Of a stretch of DNA of 64,000 nt, positions 26,839 to 35,758 are shown piece by piece; the stretch's first letter is position 1, and every line of letters begins with the position of its first letter. The notes under the pieces were generated by a model. The model was not told the DNA's origin and ran no database searches. It saw nothing but the letters and a program-made list of their open reading frames with translations. The stretch comes from JACDQM01 sp044373315 (lineage in GTDB: Bacteria > Pseudomonadota > Gammaproteobacteria > Burkholderiales > Burkholderiaceae_C). The translations under genes and the position numbers were made by a program. The stretch is taken from NCBI RefSeq assembly GCF_044373315.1, contig NZ_JBILQK010000004.1:38181-102180 (forward strand), in the 5' to 3' direction.

Positions 26839-27738
26839 ATGCGCCTGCGTCATATCGAAGTCTTCCATGCGGTCATGCAGGCCGGCACCATCAGCGGTGC
26901 CGCGCAGCTGCTGCACATCTCGCAGCCGGCCGTCACCAAGGTGCTGCAGCACTGCGAGCTGCAGCTGGGCATGCCGCTGTTCGACCGCGTGCGCGGCAAG
27001 CTCTATCCCACACCTGAGGCCGAGCGCCTTTTCGTCGAGATCGACAAGCTCAACCGAGATCTGGTGTCGATACGCCGCCTGGCCGCCAGCCTGCGCAGCG
27101 GCGAGAGCGAGCAGCTGCGCCTGATGGCCACGCCGACGCTGGGCACGGCCGTGATTCCGGCCGCGATGACGCCCTGGACCCGTGCCTTCCCGAACAGCCA
27201 CTGCCAGCTGTCCACCAACCACACGCGCGAGATCGTCTCGGCCCTGCTGCTGGGCGAAGCCGATCTGGCGTTGTCGCTGCAGGACCCGCGCCACCCCGGC
27301 ATCAAGGTCGAGACCCTGGCCAGCGGCCCGATGATGGCGCTGTGCCCGCTGGGCAGCCCCGAGGCGCGCGGCGAAGGGCCTCTGCCGCTGGATCAGATCG
27401 AAACCGAGCTGGTGGCGATGGCTGCGGACGATCCGCTCGGCAATATGGTGGCCAATGCCGCCGAGGCGCAGGGCGCCAAGCCGGCGAGCCGCATCACCGT
27501 GCAGACCTACCAGCTGGCGCGCACCCTGGTGGAAGCCGGCGTGGGCATGACGGTGGTCGACCCCTTCACCGCCGCCAGCGCCGACCGCAGCCGCGTGCGC
27601 CTGCGCCCGCTGGCGCCGATGATTCCGGTGCAGCTGTATCTGCTGACCGCCGCTAATGCGCCGCTGGCGCAGACAGCGCGCCGCCTGGTGCGCTATCTGA
27701 GCGAAGCCGCCAAGAAGAACCTGGAGAGCCTGACGTGA
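26839..27738 (+). CDS. LysR-family transcriptional regulator
   Basis: A 299-residue regulator with N-terminal winged helix-turn-helix MRLRHIEVFHAVMQAGTISGAAQLLHISQPAVTKVLQHCELQLGMPLFDR and a C-terminal effector-binding domain (EQLRLMATPTLGTAVIPAAM, EAGVGMTVVDPFTAA). The layout resembles the ArgP/CysB-like and amino-acid-responsive LysR branch. Its stop overlaps the start of the D-Ala-D-Ala dipeptidase gene (TGATG), an unusually close link suggesting the two are co-transcribed and that the regulator senses cell-wall peptides or D-amino acids. The effector is unknown. Confidence 0.9.
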   Translation: MRLRHIEVFHAVMQAGTISGAAQLLHISQPAVTKVLQHCELQLGMPLFDRVRGKLYPTPEAERLFVEIDKLNRDLVSIRRLAASLRSGESEQLRLMATPTLGTAVIPAAMTPWTRAFPNSHCQLSTNHTREIVSALLLGEADLALSLQDPRHPGIKVETLASGPMMALCPLGSPEARGEGPLPLDQIETELVAMAADDPLGNMVANAAEAQGAKPASRITVQTYQLARTLVEAGVGMTVVDPFTAASADRSRVRLRPLAPMIPVQLYLLTAANAPLAQTARRLVRYLSEAAKKNLESLT

Positions 27739-28340
27739 TGATTGACTGCGAGGACGTGCCTCGCCACCCCGACTTCCGCGCGCTGGGCGGCCTGGTCGGC
27801 GTCGAGGTGGATCTGCGCTACGCCACGCGCGACAACTTCGTCGGCCGTGCCATCTACGGTGGCCTGGACTGCAGCTACCTGCGCCGTGAAGCGGCCGATG
27901 CGCTGGAGAATGCCGCCGCCTGGCTGGCCTCACACCGCCAGGGTTACCGCCTGCTGGTGCTGGATGCCTTGCGCCCGCAGCGCGTGCAGGAACTCTTGTG
28001 GGACGAGCTGCAGGGCACGCCGCTGACGCTGTATCTGGCCCACCCCGAGCGCGGCTCCATCCACAGCTTCGGCATGGCGGTGGATGTGACGCTGCTCAAC
28101 GCGGCCGGGCACGAGGTGGACATGGGCACCGGCTTTGACGAGATGAGCCTGCCCTCGCACCCCGACCACGAGGCCGAGCATCTGGCCCTGGGCCTGCTGA
28201 CGGCCGAGCATCTGCGGGAGCGCGGCTGGCTGCGCGCGGCGATGCGCCAGGCCGGATTCGACGGCATCAAGACCGAGTGGTGGCACTTTGACTTCGGCGA
28301 CCGTGTAGCGGTGCGGCGCGATCTGCCGCGAGTGCTGTGA
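27738..28340 (+). CDS. ddpX: D-alanyl-D-alanine dipeptidase (VanX/DdpX family)
   Basis: About 200 residues; the zinc dipeptidase core is complete: GSIHSFGMAVDVTLL (SxHxxGxAxD with two metal ligands) and TEWWHFDFG (catalytic Glu and third ligand His). VanX-family enzymes hydrolyse free D-Ala-D-Ala; chromosomal members such as E. coli DdpX supply D-Ala as nutrient. No signal peptide is seen, so it is probably cytoplasmic and would act on imported dipeptide. Start could be the ATG at 27738 or the GTG at 27735. No vanA/vanH genes are nearby, so this is scavenging rather than glycopeptide resistance. Confidence 0.92.
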   Translation: MIDCEDVPRHPDFRALGGLVGVEVDLRYATRDNFVGRAIYGGLDCSYLRREAADALENAAAWLASHRQGYRLLVLDALRPQRVQELLWDELQGTPLTLYLAHPERGSIHSFGMAVDVTLLNAAGHEVDMGTGFDEMSLPSHPDHEAEHLALGLLTAEHLRERGWLRAAMRQAGFDGIKTEWWHFDFGDRVAVRRDLPRVL

Positions 28341-28345
28341 CGCAA

Positions 28346-29188
28346 TCAGCTGTCCTGCAGGGCGGACAGGGGGCAGCTCAGCGGCTTGGCCCGCAGCGCG
28401 TTGCCCTGCTTGCACATTTCCACCCAGAAGCGATGCACGAAGTCGCGGTGCCGGCGATGGAAGTGAGCAGTGGCCGCCGCGTAGTAACGCTCGCTGAGCA
28501 CGGCCGGCGTCAGCTTGACCAGGCCGGCCACGCTCGGGTCCTGGCGCGCGATGCGCTGGTCGACATAGGCTGTGGGCAGCAGCACCGCCGCGCTTCGTCG
28601 AGCCAGGGCCTTTCGCAGCGCCGTCTCGTGGTTGGCCGCCGGTTCCAGGGGCCAGCCTCGCGAGGCGACAACGGCAGCCATCACCGTGTTCGCCGCTCCA
28701 CCTATCGACTGGCCGGCCTTCAGCTTGAGCCGGTTGCCATCCCATTCGGGTGGGTCATCGGCACGTGCATAGAGGAACAACTCCTGCCAGGCGACGCTCA
28801 AGTCGGCCTGCGGGCTCGACGGGGCCGCCGGCATGCGCAAAAGCTCGGCCAGCGGCGAGCTCTGGGCAACGCCCAGCAACAGATCGAAACCCTGGCCCTC
28901 GTTCGGCGCCAGATGCGCAATCCGCCCTGGAGGCAGGCGCTCGAAGCTGGCTCGAGACGTGCACTCCAGCCGCTGCAAAGCATTGCGCGTCCACTCGACG
29001 AACAAGCCGGGCGGCTCCGGGATGGCTTGACCGACACCGCGGAAAAATGGCTCGGCCGCCGCGTCGATGTAGACCACGCGGATGCGCTCGGGACATTCCG
29101 GCTGCGCACCCGCCAGCGGCGTGTGCAGTGTCAGGAGCAGTGGAAGAGCGAGAGGAAGAACGAGACTTCTCACAGCGGGGCTGGGCAT
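28346..29188 (-). CDS. Orphan family-3-like periplasmic binding protein
   Basis: A 280-residue exported protein. From the ATG at 29188 a signal peptide runs through LVLPLALPLLLTLHTPLAGA-Q. The mature part (CPERIRVVYIDAAAEPFFRGVG...) resembles divergent type II periplasmic binding proteins and contains several cysteines. No permease or ATPase is adjacent. It is convergent with ddpX (5 bp between stops) and divergent from the L,D-carboxypeptidase gene. The ligand is unknown; the setting suggests peptides or D-amino acids, but only by proximity. Confidence 0.65.
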   Translation of the reverse strand: MPSPAVRSLVLPLALPLLLTLHTPLAGAQPECPERIRVVYIDAAAEPFFRGVGQAIPEPPGLFVEWTRNALQRLECTSRASFERLPPGRIAHLAPNEGQGFDLLLGVAQSSPLAELLRMPAAPSSPQADLSVAWQELFLYARADDPPEWDGNRLKLKAGQSIGGAANTVMAAVVASRGWPLEPAANHETALRKALARRSAAVLLPTAYVDQRIARQDPSVAGLVKLTPAVLSERYYAAATAHFHRRHRDFVHRFWVEMCKQGNALRAKPLSCPLSALQDS

Positions 29189-29259
29189 GCCTGCAAGTCT
29201 GCACGAAAGTGCCTCGTGCTCACAAGCTGCACCCTGCCGCAAAAAAGGGACTGTCACCA

Positions 29260-30300
29260 ATGAAGCTGAATCGCCGCCAACTCGCCCAGGCCATGGGCCT
29301 GGGCACGGTCATGGGCCTTGCCAACACACCGGCTGTGGCTGCGCGCACGCCCATGCTGCTGCCGCGCCGCCTGCAGCCCGGCGACACGCTGGCCCTGGTC
29401 AGTCCGGCCAAGGCCACCTTCGAGCGCGAGCCCTATGCCATCGCCACCGAGGCGCTGCAAGCCCTGGGCTTCAAGGTGCGCGAGGCGCCGAATCTGCGCG
29501 CACGCTGGGGCAAGTTCGGCGGCACCGATGAGCAGCGCGCCGCTGACCTCAATGCCATGTTCGCCGACGACTCGGTCGACGGCATCGTGGCGATGACGGG
29601 CGGCTCGGGCTGCAACCGCATCGTCGACAAGCTGGACTACCGCCTGATCGCCGCCAAGCCCAAGTACTTTGGCGGCTTCTCCGACATCACCTGCCTGATC
29701 AATGCGATGCAGCGCCAGACCGGCCTGGTGACCTTTCATGCGCCGGTGGCTGAATCGGAGTGGAACGCCTTCTCGGTGGCGCACTGGCGCGCGCTGGTGA
29801 TGCAGGGCCAGGCGCCGCTGCTGAAGAACCCCACGGGCGAGCGCGGCGACAACCTGGTGCAGAAGGACGACCGCATCACGACGCTGCGCGGCGGCCGCGC
29901 GCGCGGCATCCTGGTGGGCGGCAATCTGGCGGTGCTGAGCTCGCTGGCCGGCACGCCCTATTTCCCCGACTGCCGCGGCGCCATCCTCTTTCTCGAAGAG
30001 ATCAACGAGTACATCTACCGCGTCGAGCGCATGCTGTCGACGCTGCGCCTGTGCGGCGCGCTGGGCCAGCTCAGCGGCGTGGTGATCGGCAAGTTCACCA
30101 AATGCGAACCCGGCGACGGCTTTGCCAGCCACACACTGGACGAGGTGTTCGACGACTACTTCCTGCCGCTGAATGTGCCCGTCTACCGCGGCGCGATGAT
30201 CGGCCATATCCGCCGCAAGTTCACCATTCCGGTGGGCGCCCTGGCCGAGATCGACGCCGACGCCGGCACGCTGCAGATCCTGCAGCCCGTGGTGCGCTGA
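29260..30300 (+). CDS. L,D-carboxypeptidase (S66/LdcA family), apparently exported
   Basis: A 346-residue serine peptidase. Catalytic parts are visible: GGFSDITCL (nucleophile Ser), LFLEEINEYIYRVERML (Glu) and RGAMIGHIRRKFTIPVG (His), with MTGGSGCNRIVDKLDY forming the upstream loop. LdcA removes the terminal D-Ala from murein tetrapeptides. Unusually, the N-terminus LNRRQLAQAMGLGTVMGLANTPAVAA looks like a Tat- or Sec-type signal, implying periplasmic action, whereas E. coli LdcA is cytoplasmic. The ATG at 29260 begins this signal. A purine-rich stretch (AAAAAAGGGA) precedes it. Confidence 0.9.
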   Translation: MKLNRRQLAQAMGLGTVMGLANTPAVAARTPMLLPRRLQPGDTLALVSPAKATFEREPYAIATEALQALGFKVREAPNLRARWGKFGGTDEQRAADLNAMFADDSVDGIVAMTGGSGCNRIVDKLDYRLIAAKPKYFGGFSDITCLINAMQRQTGLVTFHAPVAESEWNAFSVAHWRALVMQGQAPLLKNPTGERGDNLVQKDDRITTLRGGRARGILVGGNLAVLSSLAGTPYFPDCRGAILFLEEINEYIYRVERMLSTLRLCGALGQLSGVVIGKFTKCEPGDGFASHTLDEVFDDYFLPLNVPVYRGAMIGHIRRKFTIPVGALAEIDADAGTLQILQPVVR

Positions 30301-30321
30301 AGCCCAGCCCGGGCAGGCAGA

Positions 30322-31101
30322 TCAATGGCGGCTGCAGGCCGAGGCGGGCAGCGCGTAGGGCTTGAGCAAGGCCGCGGTGCGGCCGCTGCGGCACAAGGCG
30401 CCCAACTCGGCGTCGAAGCGCCGCGCTTCTTCGGCCGTAAAGCGGCTGCGGCCCAGCCCGAAGCTGTACGAGAACTGCTTGACCGTGCCCGCTGCCTGGA
30501 GGCCTGCAATGCTCTCGTCGCGAATCAGTTCCAGCGCCACGGCCTCATTGACCAGCGCCAGACCCTCGCGCCCGTAGCGCCCGGCCGCCAGTTTGCGCAG
30601 CACCGTGGTGTTGTCGGGCTCGACGGACTTGTTCACCTGCGGCACGCCGGCCATCAGTTCATCCAGCGCAAGGGCTGAGCCCGAGGGGCCGTAGACGCCG
30701 ATCGTCCGACCCTTGAGTTGCCGGCGATCCGCGCCCAGGCGAAAGTCATCGCCCGCCTGGGCAAACAAGGTGTAGCGCGCATCGATGACGGGCGCTGAGA
30801 CATGGAAGTGCTGCCGGCGCTCAGCCGTGCTGCTGACGGTGAAGATGCCGTGGACCTCGCCGCGCTCGGCCATCGCCAGCGCGCGGCGCCAGGGCAGCAC
30901 CTCGATCTGGCAGGCACGCTTGAGCTGCGCACAGACGGCCCGCAGCACGTCCACCATCGGCCCCGCCGCCTGGCCCTGGCTGGCATAGGTGTAGGGCGGG
31001 AAGGGCTCGGTGACGAAATTCAGCGGCGCTGCGGCCCCTGCGGCCACCGCCTTGCCGAAAAAAACGACCCCGAACACAAGACTCGCAACACCCTTGCGCA
31101 T
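30322..31101 (-). CDS. Orphan family-3 periplasmic amino-acid-type binding protein
   Basis: A 259-residue exported protein with a signal peptide (MRKGVASLVFGVVFFGKAVAAGA) and the family-3 fold: NFVTEPFPPYTYASQGQAAGPMVDVLRAVCAQL, VLPWRRALAMAERGEVHGIFTVSSTAERR and LKGRTIGVYGPSGSALALDEL. This is typical of binding proteins for polar amino acids found in isolation in this order. The gene lies between the L,D-carboxypeptidase and dacB genes but has no ABC partner nearby. The longer open frame upstream is a shadow of dacB. Confidence 0.78.
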   Translation of the reverse strand: MRKGVASLVFGVVFFGKAVAAGAAAPLNFVTEPFPPYTYASQGQAAGPMVDVLRAVCAQLKRACQIEVLPWRRALAMAERGEVHGIFTVSSTAERRQHFHVSAPVIDARYTLFAQAGDDFRLGADRRQLKGRTIGVYGPSGSALALDELMAGVPQVNKSVEPDNTTVLRKLAAGRYGREGLALVNEAVALELIRDESIAGLQAAGTVKQFSYSFGLGRSRFTAEEARRFDAELGALCRSGRTAALLKPYALPASACSRH

Positions 31102-31163
31102 CGATGCTCCCTGCCTGCCACTTGGCGTCGGAGCATAGCAAGGGCCTAGGCCGGCGCCCGGCC

Positions 31164-32621
31164 TCAGCGCTGCGAGGCCACCCACTCGGCCAGCGCGTCC
31201 AGCACCGGGCGTCCCTTGGCCGAGGCCTGCTCGTGATTCAGCAGAGCCACCAGCAGCCAGCTGCGCCCGCCCGCATCGGTGACGAAGCCGGCCAGGCCCA
31301 CCACATTGCGCAGCGTGCCGGTCTTCAGCCGCGCCCGGCCTTCGGCGGCCGTACCCTTGAGGCGCCGGCTCAGCGTGCCATCGACGCCGGCCAGCGGCAG
31401 GCTGGCCATCAACTCGGGGGCGTAGCGGCTGCTGCGCAGCGCCAGCAGCAGCGCCTCCATCTGCCTGGGCGTGACGCGCTCGGCGCGCGACAGGCCCGAG
31501 CCGTTGTCCATCACCAGGCCCTCGACCGGGATCGCCTGAGCCTGGAACCAGGCCTTGACGCGGCGCTCGGCGGCGGCGGCGCTGTCCTCTCCGGGCTGGG
31601 CGCTGGCGGCACCGAGGCGCAGATAGATCAGGCGGGTGAGCGGGTTGTCCGAACGCTTCATCACGCCATTGATCAGCTCGCCCAGCGGCCGGTCCAGATG
31701 CGTCGCCAGCACCCGCGCGCCGGCCGGTGTGCGGCCTTCGAGCTCGGGGCCGCTGAGCGTGCCGCCCAGTTCGCTCCAGATCTGGCGCAGCGCGGCCGCC
31801 GTGAGCCACTGCCGATCGACCAGGTTCAGCGCCTGCTCGATGCGGCACTGGCGTGGAAAGCCGCCCTGCAGCGCCACGGTGACGCCGCTGGCGTCCTGCG
31901 TGACGCGCGGAAGCTGCCACTCGGCTTCCCAGTCGCGGCAGGGGCGCTCGTTCAGGCGCATGGCACTGGCGTCGACGCGCAGGCCCGGCAGCGCCGGGAA
32001 GCTGCGCGCCTCGATGCGTGCTGCGTCCGCCTGCAGCTGGATCTGCAGCAGATTGCCGTTCAGCAGCAGCGCGTCCGGAATGACGTTGTAGGGAAACTCG
32101 GGCGTCTCGTCGAAAGGCGGCTGCCCGATGTCCAGCCGGCTTGGGTTGAACAGGCCGCGGTCCACCACCAGGCCGCCGCGGATCTCGCGCAGGCCATGCT
32201 GATCGCGCAGCCGGCGCAGCAGGGTCGCCAGTGCGCCCCAGTCCAGTTCGGCATCGGCACCGCCGCGCAGGTACAGCGGGCCGTCCAGCACGCCATCGCG
32301 AATCGGCGCGTCCACCAGCAAGTCGGTGCGGCCGCGATGCGTGGCACCCAGCGTGTCCAGCGCCACCACGGCGGTGACCAGCTTCATGGTGGATCCCGGT
32401 TGCATCGAATCGTCCGCACGGCGCTGCAGGCGCTGGGCCGGGTCATCCAGCGGATAGGCCACGATGCCCAAGGCGCTTTCCGGCATGTCGGCCTTGGCCA
32501 AGGCCTGCTGCACCGGCAGCGGAAGTGCGGGTATCGCACGCCAGCTGGCGCAGCCGCTCAGCGCCAGGCCGAGGGCCAGCAAGCAGGCCCACTGGCCGAC
32601 GCGACGATGAGTCTCCATCAA
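31164..32621 (-). CDS. dacB: D-alanyl-D-alanine carboxypeptidase/endopeptidase (PBP4, S13), lipoprotein
   Basis: A 485-residue penicillin-binding protein. The three active-site motifs are present: STMK (in MQPGSTMKLVTAVVAL), SDN (VMKRSDNPLTRL) and KTGT (RLKTGTLRNVVGLAGF). The N-terminus has a lipobox (ALSGC near residue 24), so the protein is probably membrane-anchored rather than soluble as in E. coli. It removes terminal D-Ala or cuts DD-crosslinks in the periplasm. Start is ATG at 32621 or the next codon. It is divergent from the second TonB receptor across 244 bp in which no gene was seen. Confidence 0.92.
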   Translation of the reverse strand: MMETHRRVGQWACLLALGLALSGCASWRAIPALPLPVQQALAKADMPESALGIVAYPLDDPAQRLQRRADDSMQPGSTMKLVTAVVALDTLGATHRGRTDLLVDAPIRDGVLDGPLYLRGGADAELDWGALATLLRRLRDQHGLREIRGGLVVDRGLFNPSRLDIGQPPFDETPEFPYNVIPDALLLNGNLLQIQLQADAARIEARSFPALPGLRVDASAMRLNERPCRDWEAEWQLPRVTQDASGVTVALQGGFPRQCRIEQALNLVDRQWLTAAALRQIWSELGGTLSGPELEGRTPAGARVLATHLDRPLGELINGVMKRSDNPLTRLIYLRLGAASAQPGEDSAAAAERRVKAWFQAQAIPVEGLVMDNGSGLSRAERVTPRQMEALLLALRSSRYAPELMASLPLAGVDGTLSRRLKGTAAEGRARLKTGTLRNVVGLAGFVTDAGGRSWLLVALLNHEQASAKGRPVLDALAEWVASQR

Positions 32622-32865
32622 GCTTTCTCCGCGATTGAGGCCGTGACTTTATGCGAGCCGATCGGGCGGCAGGCCCTTCACATTCCGCCAGGTTATACGG
32701 ACGCGACAAGCATTCATCGTGCCCGACGCAACAAATGGGTGACCGCCCTATCCCGTTCGGCACGCCACGTGCTGGATGATGAACGGCAACAGAAAAGCCG
32801 ATTCAGATCATCCAATCGTTGGGGCGCCAGCCGCGCCACACCCGACCTACCGCAGGAGAAGCACC

Positions 32866-35727
32866 GTGAAACTCACCACCCTTGCCCGCAGCCTGGCCCT
32901 CATCGGCCTGAGCACCCAACTTGCAGGCGTCGCGCTGGCACAGCAGAGCACTACACCGACACAGAAGGTCGAGCGTGTCGAGATCACGGGCTCGAGCATC
33001 AAGCGCATCGCCGCCGAGGGTGCGCTGCCGGTGCAGGTCATCTCCCGTGCCGAGATGGAGAAGTCGGGCATCGTCACGGTCGAGCAGTTGATCGCCGACC
33101 TGAACATCAACGGCAACGGCATGGACAACCTGGCCTCCAACGCCGACGTGGCGGCCGGCTCGGCCCGCGGCAACAACGGCAGCTCCTCGGCCAATCTGCG
33201 CGGCCAGGGTTCAAGCTCGACGCTGGTGCTGCTGAACGGCCGCCGCATCGCCTCGCACGGCCTGAATGGCGGCTCGGTCGACCTGAACCAGATTCCGTTC
33301 GCAGCCGTCGAGCGGGTTGAAGTGCTGAAGGACGGCGCCTCGGCCATCTACGGCACCGACGCCATCGGCGGCGTGATCAACTTCATCCTGCGCCGCGATT
33401 ACACCGGCCTGCAGGTCAGCACCTTTGTCGACGCCACTGAAGGCGGCGGCGGCAATATCTCGCGCACCTCGCTGGTGGGCGGCCTGGGCAATCTGGAGAC
33501 CAACGGCTTCAACCTGCTGGGCACCTTGATGCTCAGCGACTCCAAGGCCCTGCGTGGCGACCAGCGCGGTTTCGTCAACACCTTCCAGCCCAACCGCGGC
33601 CTGTCGGTCGATACCCGTGGCACGCCCTACGCGACGGTCTTCCCGGTGAGTGGCTTCAACACCATCCTGAACCGGGTGGGTTCCAGCGCCGGCCCGATCC
33701 AACCGGGCACGACGCAGCAGATGGGCGGCGGCATCAACGTGCTCGACCTGCCCGGCCAGGCTGGATGCGGCGCCATGGATGGCGGCGGTGCTTATGACGA
33801 GGTGCTGTGGAACGTCGCCTCGGCCAAATGGGCCTGCGCCTACGACACCGGCCGTGCTGCGGTGCTGCAGCAGCCGGTGAAGAACACCAATCTGGTGCTG
33901 CGCGGCACGATGAAGCTGGGGGACAACAACCTGCTGATCGGTGAGTTCATCCGCGGCCGCTCCGAGTCGGAGAAGCGCTTCTCGCACTACCAGATTTCGA
34001 CCAGCGCCCTGAGCACCAGCGCCACGTTCAACGTGTTGTACCCGCGGACGGGCAGCTCCTACGACTCCGTCTTCAACGAGATCGCCAAGGTTTTCCCCAG
34101 CATCGCAGGCAACTATGGCGCGCCGATCGCCTTCCGCTGGCGCTGCATTGATTGTGGCAACCGCGAGATCTCGACCACCTCGGACACCGGCCGCGCGATG
34201 CTGGGCCTGGAGGGCAGCTGGGGCAGCTGGGACTACAAGGCCGGCGTGTCGAGCGCCTACAGCGAGTCCCAGAGCGAGCTGGGCGGCGGCTACTACTACA
34301 CCACCGGCCTGATGGATCTGATCAAGGCCGGCACGCTCAACCCCTTCGTACTGCCGGGCCAGAAGCAGACCGACGCCGCACTGGCCGCGCTGGCCGCGCA
34401 GTCGGCTGCCGGCACCACGCTGTATGGCGGCAAGTTCACGCTCAAGCAGGCCGATGCCTCGGCCTCCGGCCCGGTCTACAAGCTGCCAGCCGGTGATGTG
34501 ATGGCCGCCGTCGGTTTGGACCTGCGCCGCGAGACCTTCCAGTTCCGTGGCGACGAGCGCACCACGCAGACGCCGATCTTCCTGGCGCCTTTCGACAACA
34601 CCAATCTGCTGCCCAAGCCTGTCAGCCGTGATGTGAAAGCGGTGTACGGCGAGTTGCTGGTACCCGTCACCAAGAGCCTGGAGCTGACCGGCGCGCTGCG
34701 CCGCGACGACTACACCGGCTTCGGCAGCACCGTGAACCCCAAGGTCTCGGCGCGCTTCACGGCAAGCAAGGATGTGCTGCTGCGCGGCTCCTACAGCACC
34801 GGCTTCCGCGTGCCGACCTTCAACCAGGTGTTCTTCGGCGTCAGCGAGTCAGCCTACAGCGGCAAGGACCTGGTCGATCCGGCCAAGTGCCCAACGCTTA
34901 AGGTCGATCCGACCAAGCCTGGCTGCGAGTCGATCACCCCGACTACGCTGTTCGGCGGCAAGTCCAATCTCGGCCCCGAGGAGTCCAAGCAGGCCACGCT
35001 GGGCATCGTCTGGCAGCCCATGCCCAACCTGATCGCCAACCTCGACTGGTGGACAGTGCAGCGCGACGGCACCATCCAGGCACTCACCTTGACCAGCTTG
35101 GTCAACAACTACGCACTGTTCAGCGACCGCTTCATCCGCGATGGCGCGGGCAATTTGGTGACCATTGATCAGCGCTGGATCAATGCCGGCGAAACCCAGA
35201 CCTCGGGCCTGGAGTTCGGCACCCGCTACAACACGACCGCCGATGGCAAGAAGCTGACGCTGGGCGCCGACGTGGCCTACCTGCTGAAGAAAAAGTCGCG
35301 CCTGATCGCCAACCAGCCCTTCGGCAGCAGCGAAATCGGCGTGTTCAGCCGCTCCAATGATCTGGGTCTGCGCTGGAAGCACACCGCCTTCATGGAAGTC
35401 AGCCAGGGCGACTGGACCGGCCGGCTGACCCAGGTCTACCGCTCCGGCTACAAGGACTATGCGCTGCCAGGCGTGGCTGCTGGTCTGATCAAGCCGGCGG
35501 AGTGGAACCCGAATGTGAAGCCTTATGTGCTGCACCACGTCTCGGCCACCTACCGCGGCATCAAGAACCTGACGATGACCTTCGGCGTGAAGAACATCTT
35601 CAATCAGGATCCGCCGTTCTCGGCCGCCTATGACTCCGACACCGGTGCCGGCAGCTCGTGGGATCCGCGTGTGGCCGACCCGCGCGGCCGCTCGTACACC
35701 GCTTCGCTGAGCTACAGCTTCAAGTAA
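32866..35727 (+). CDS. TonB-dependent receptor (plug plus barrel)
   Basis: A 953-residue outer-membrane receptor. The GTG start at 32866 has CAGGAG about 8 bp upstream; the signal peptide ends near VALAQ. The plug carries VERVEITGSSIKRIAAEGALPVQVISRAEM, LRGQGSSSTLVLLNGRR and VERVEVLKDGASAIYGTDAIGGVINFILRR. The barrel ends YTASLSYSFK. This oar/cirA-like subgroup imports peptides, siderophores or sugars; peptide-type ligands are plausible beside dacB. A GC-rich hairpin follows the stop at 35761-35791. Confidence 0.9.
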   Translation: MKLTTLARSLALIGLSTQLAGVALAQQSTTPTQKVERVEITGSSIKRIAAEGALPVQVISRAEMEKSGIVTVEQLIADLNINGNGMDNLASNADVAAGSARGNNGSSSANLRGQGSSSTLVLLNGRRIASHGLNGGSVDLNQIPFAAVERVEVLKDGASAIYGTDAIGGVINFILRRDYTGLQVSTFVDATEGGGGNISRTSLVGGLGNLETNGFNLLGTLMLSDSKALRGDQRGFVNTFQPNRGLSVDTRGTPYATVFPVSGFNTILNRVGSSAGPIQPGTTQQMGGGINVLDLPGQAGCGAMDGGGAYDEVLWNVASAKWACAYDTGRAAVLQQPVKNTNLVLRGTMKLGDNNLLIGEFIRGRSESEKRFSHYQISTSALSTSATFNVLYPRTGSSYDSVFNEIAKVFPSIAGNYGAPIAFRWRCIDCGNREISTTSDTGRAMLGLEGSWGSWDYKAGVSSAYSESQSELGGGYYYTTGLMDLIKAGTLNPFVLPGQKQTDAALAALAAQSAAGTTLYGGKFTLKQADASASGPVYKLPAGDVMAAVGLDLRRETFQFRGDERTTQTPIFLAPFDNTNLLPKPVSRDVKAVYGELLVPVTKSLELTGALRRDDYTGFGSTVNPKVSARFTASKDVLLRGSYSTGFRVPTFNQVFFGVSESAYSGKDLVDPAKCPTLKVDPTKPGCESITPTTLFGGKSNLGPEESKQATLGIVWQPMPNLIANLDWWTVQRDGTIQALTLTSLVNNYALFSDRFIRDGAGNLVTIDQRWINAGETQTSGLEFGTRYNTTADGKKLTLGADVAYLLKKKSRLIANQPFGSSEIGVFSRSNDLGLRWKHTAFMEVSQGDWTGRLTQVYRSGYKDYALPGVAAGLIKPAEWNPNVKPYVLHHVSATYRGIKNLTMTFGVKNIFNQDPPFSAAYDSDTGAGSSWDPRVADPRGRSYTASLSYSFK

Positions 35728-35758
35728 GCGCGCTCAAGCCCTCAGCCCAACGGGCTGA

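Noticed and set aside
27738..28340. Glycopeptide (vancomycin-type) resistance determinant
   Set aside because: No vanH, vanA, vanR or vanS genes are adjacent; a lone VanX-type dipeptidase fits D-Ala-D-Ala scavenging.
31104..33320. Long plus-strand frame across dacB and the start of the second TonB receptor
   Set aside because: Overlaps two recognisable genes on opposite strands and has no domain features.
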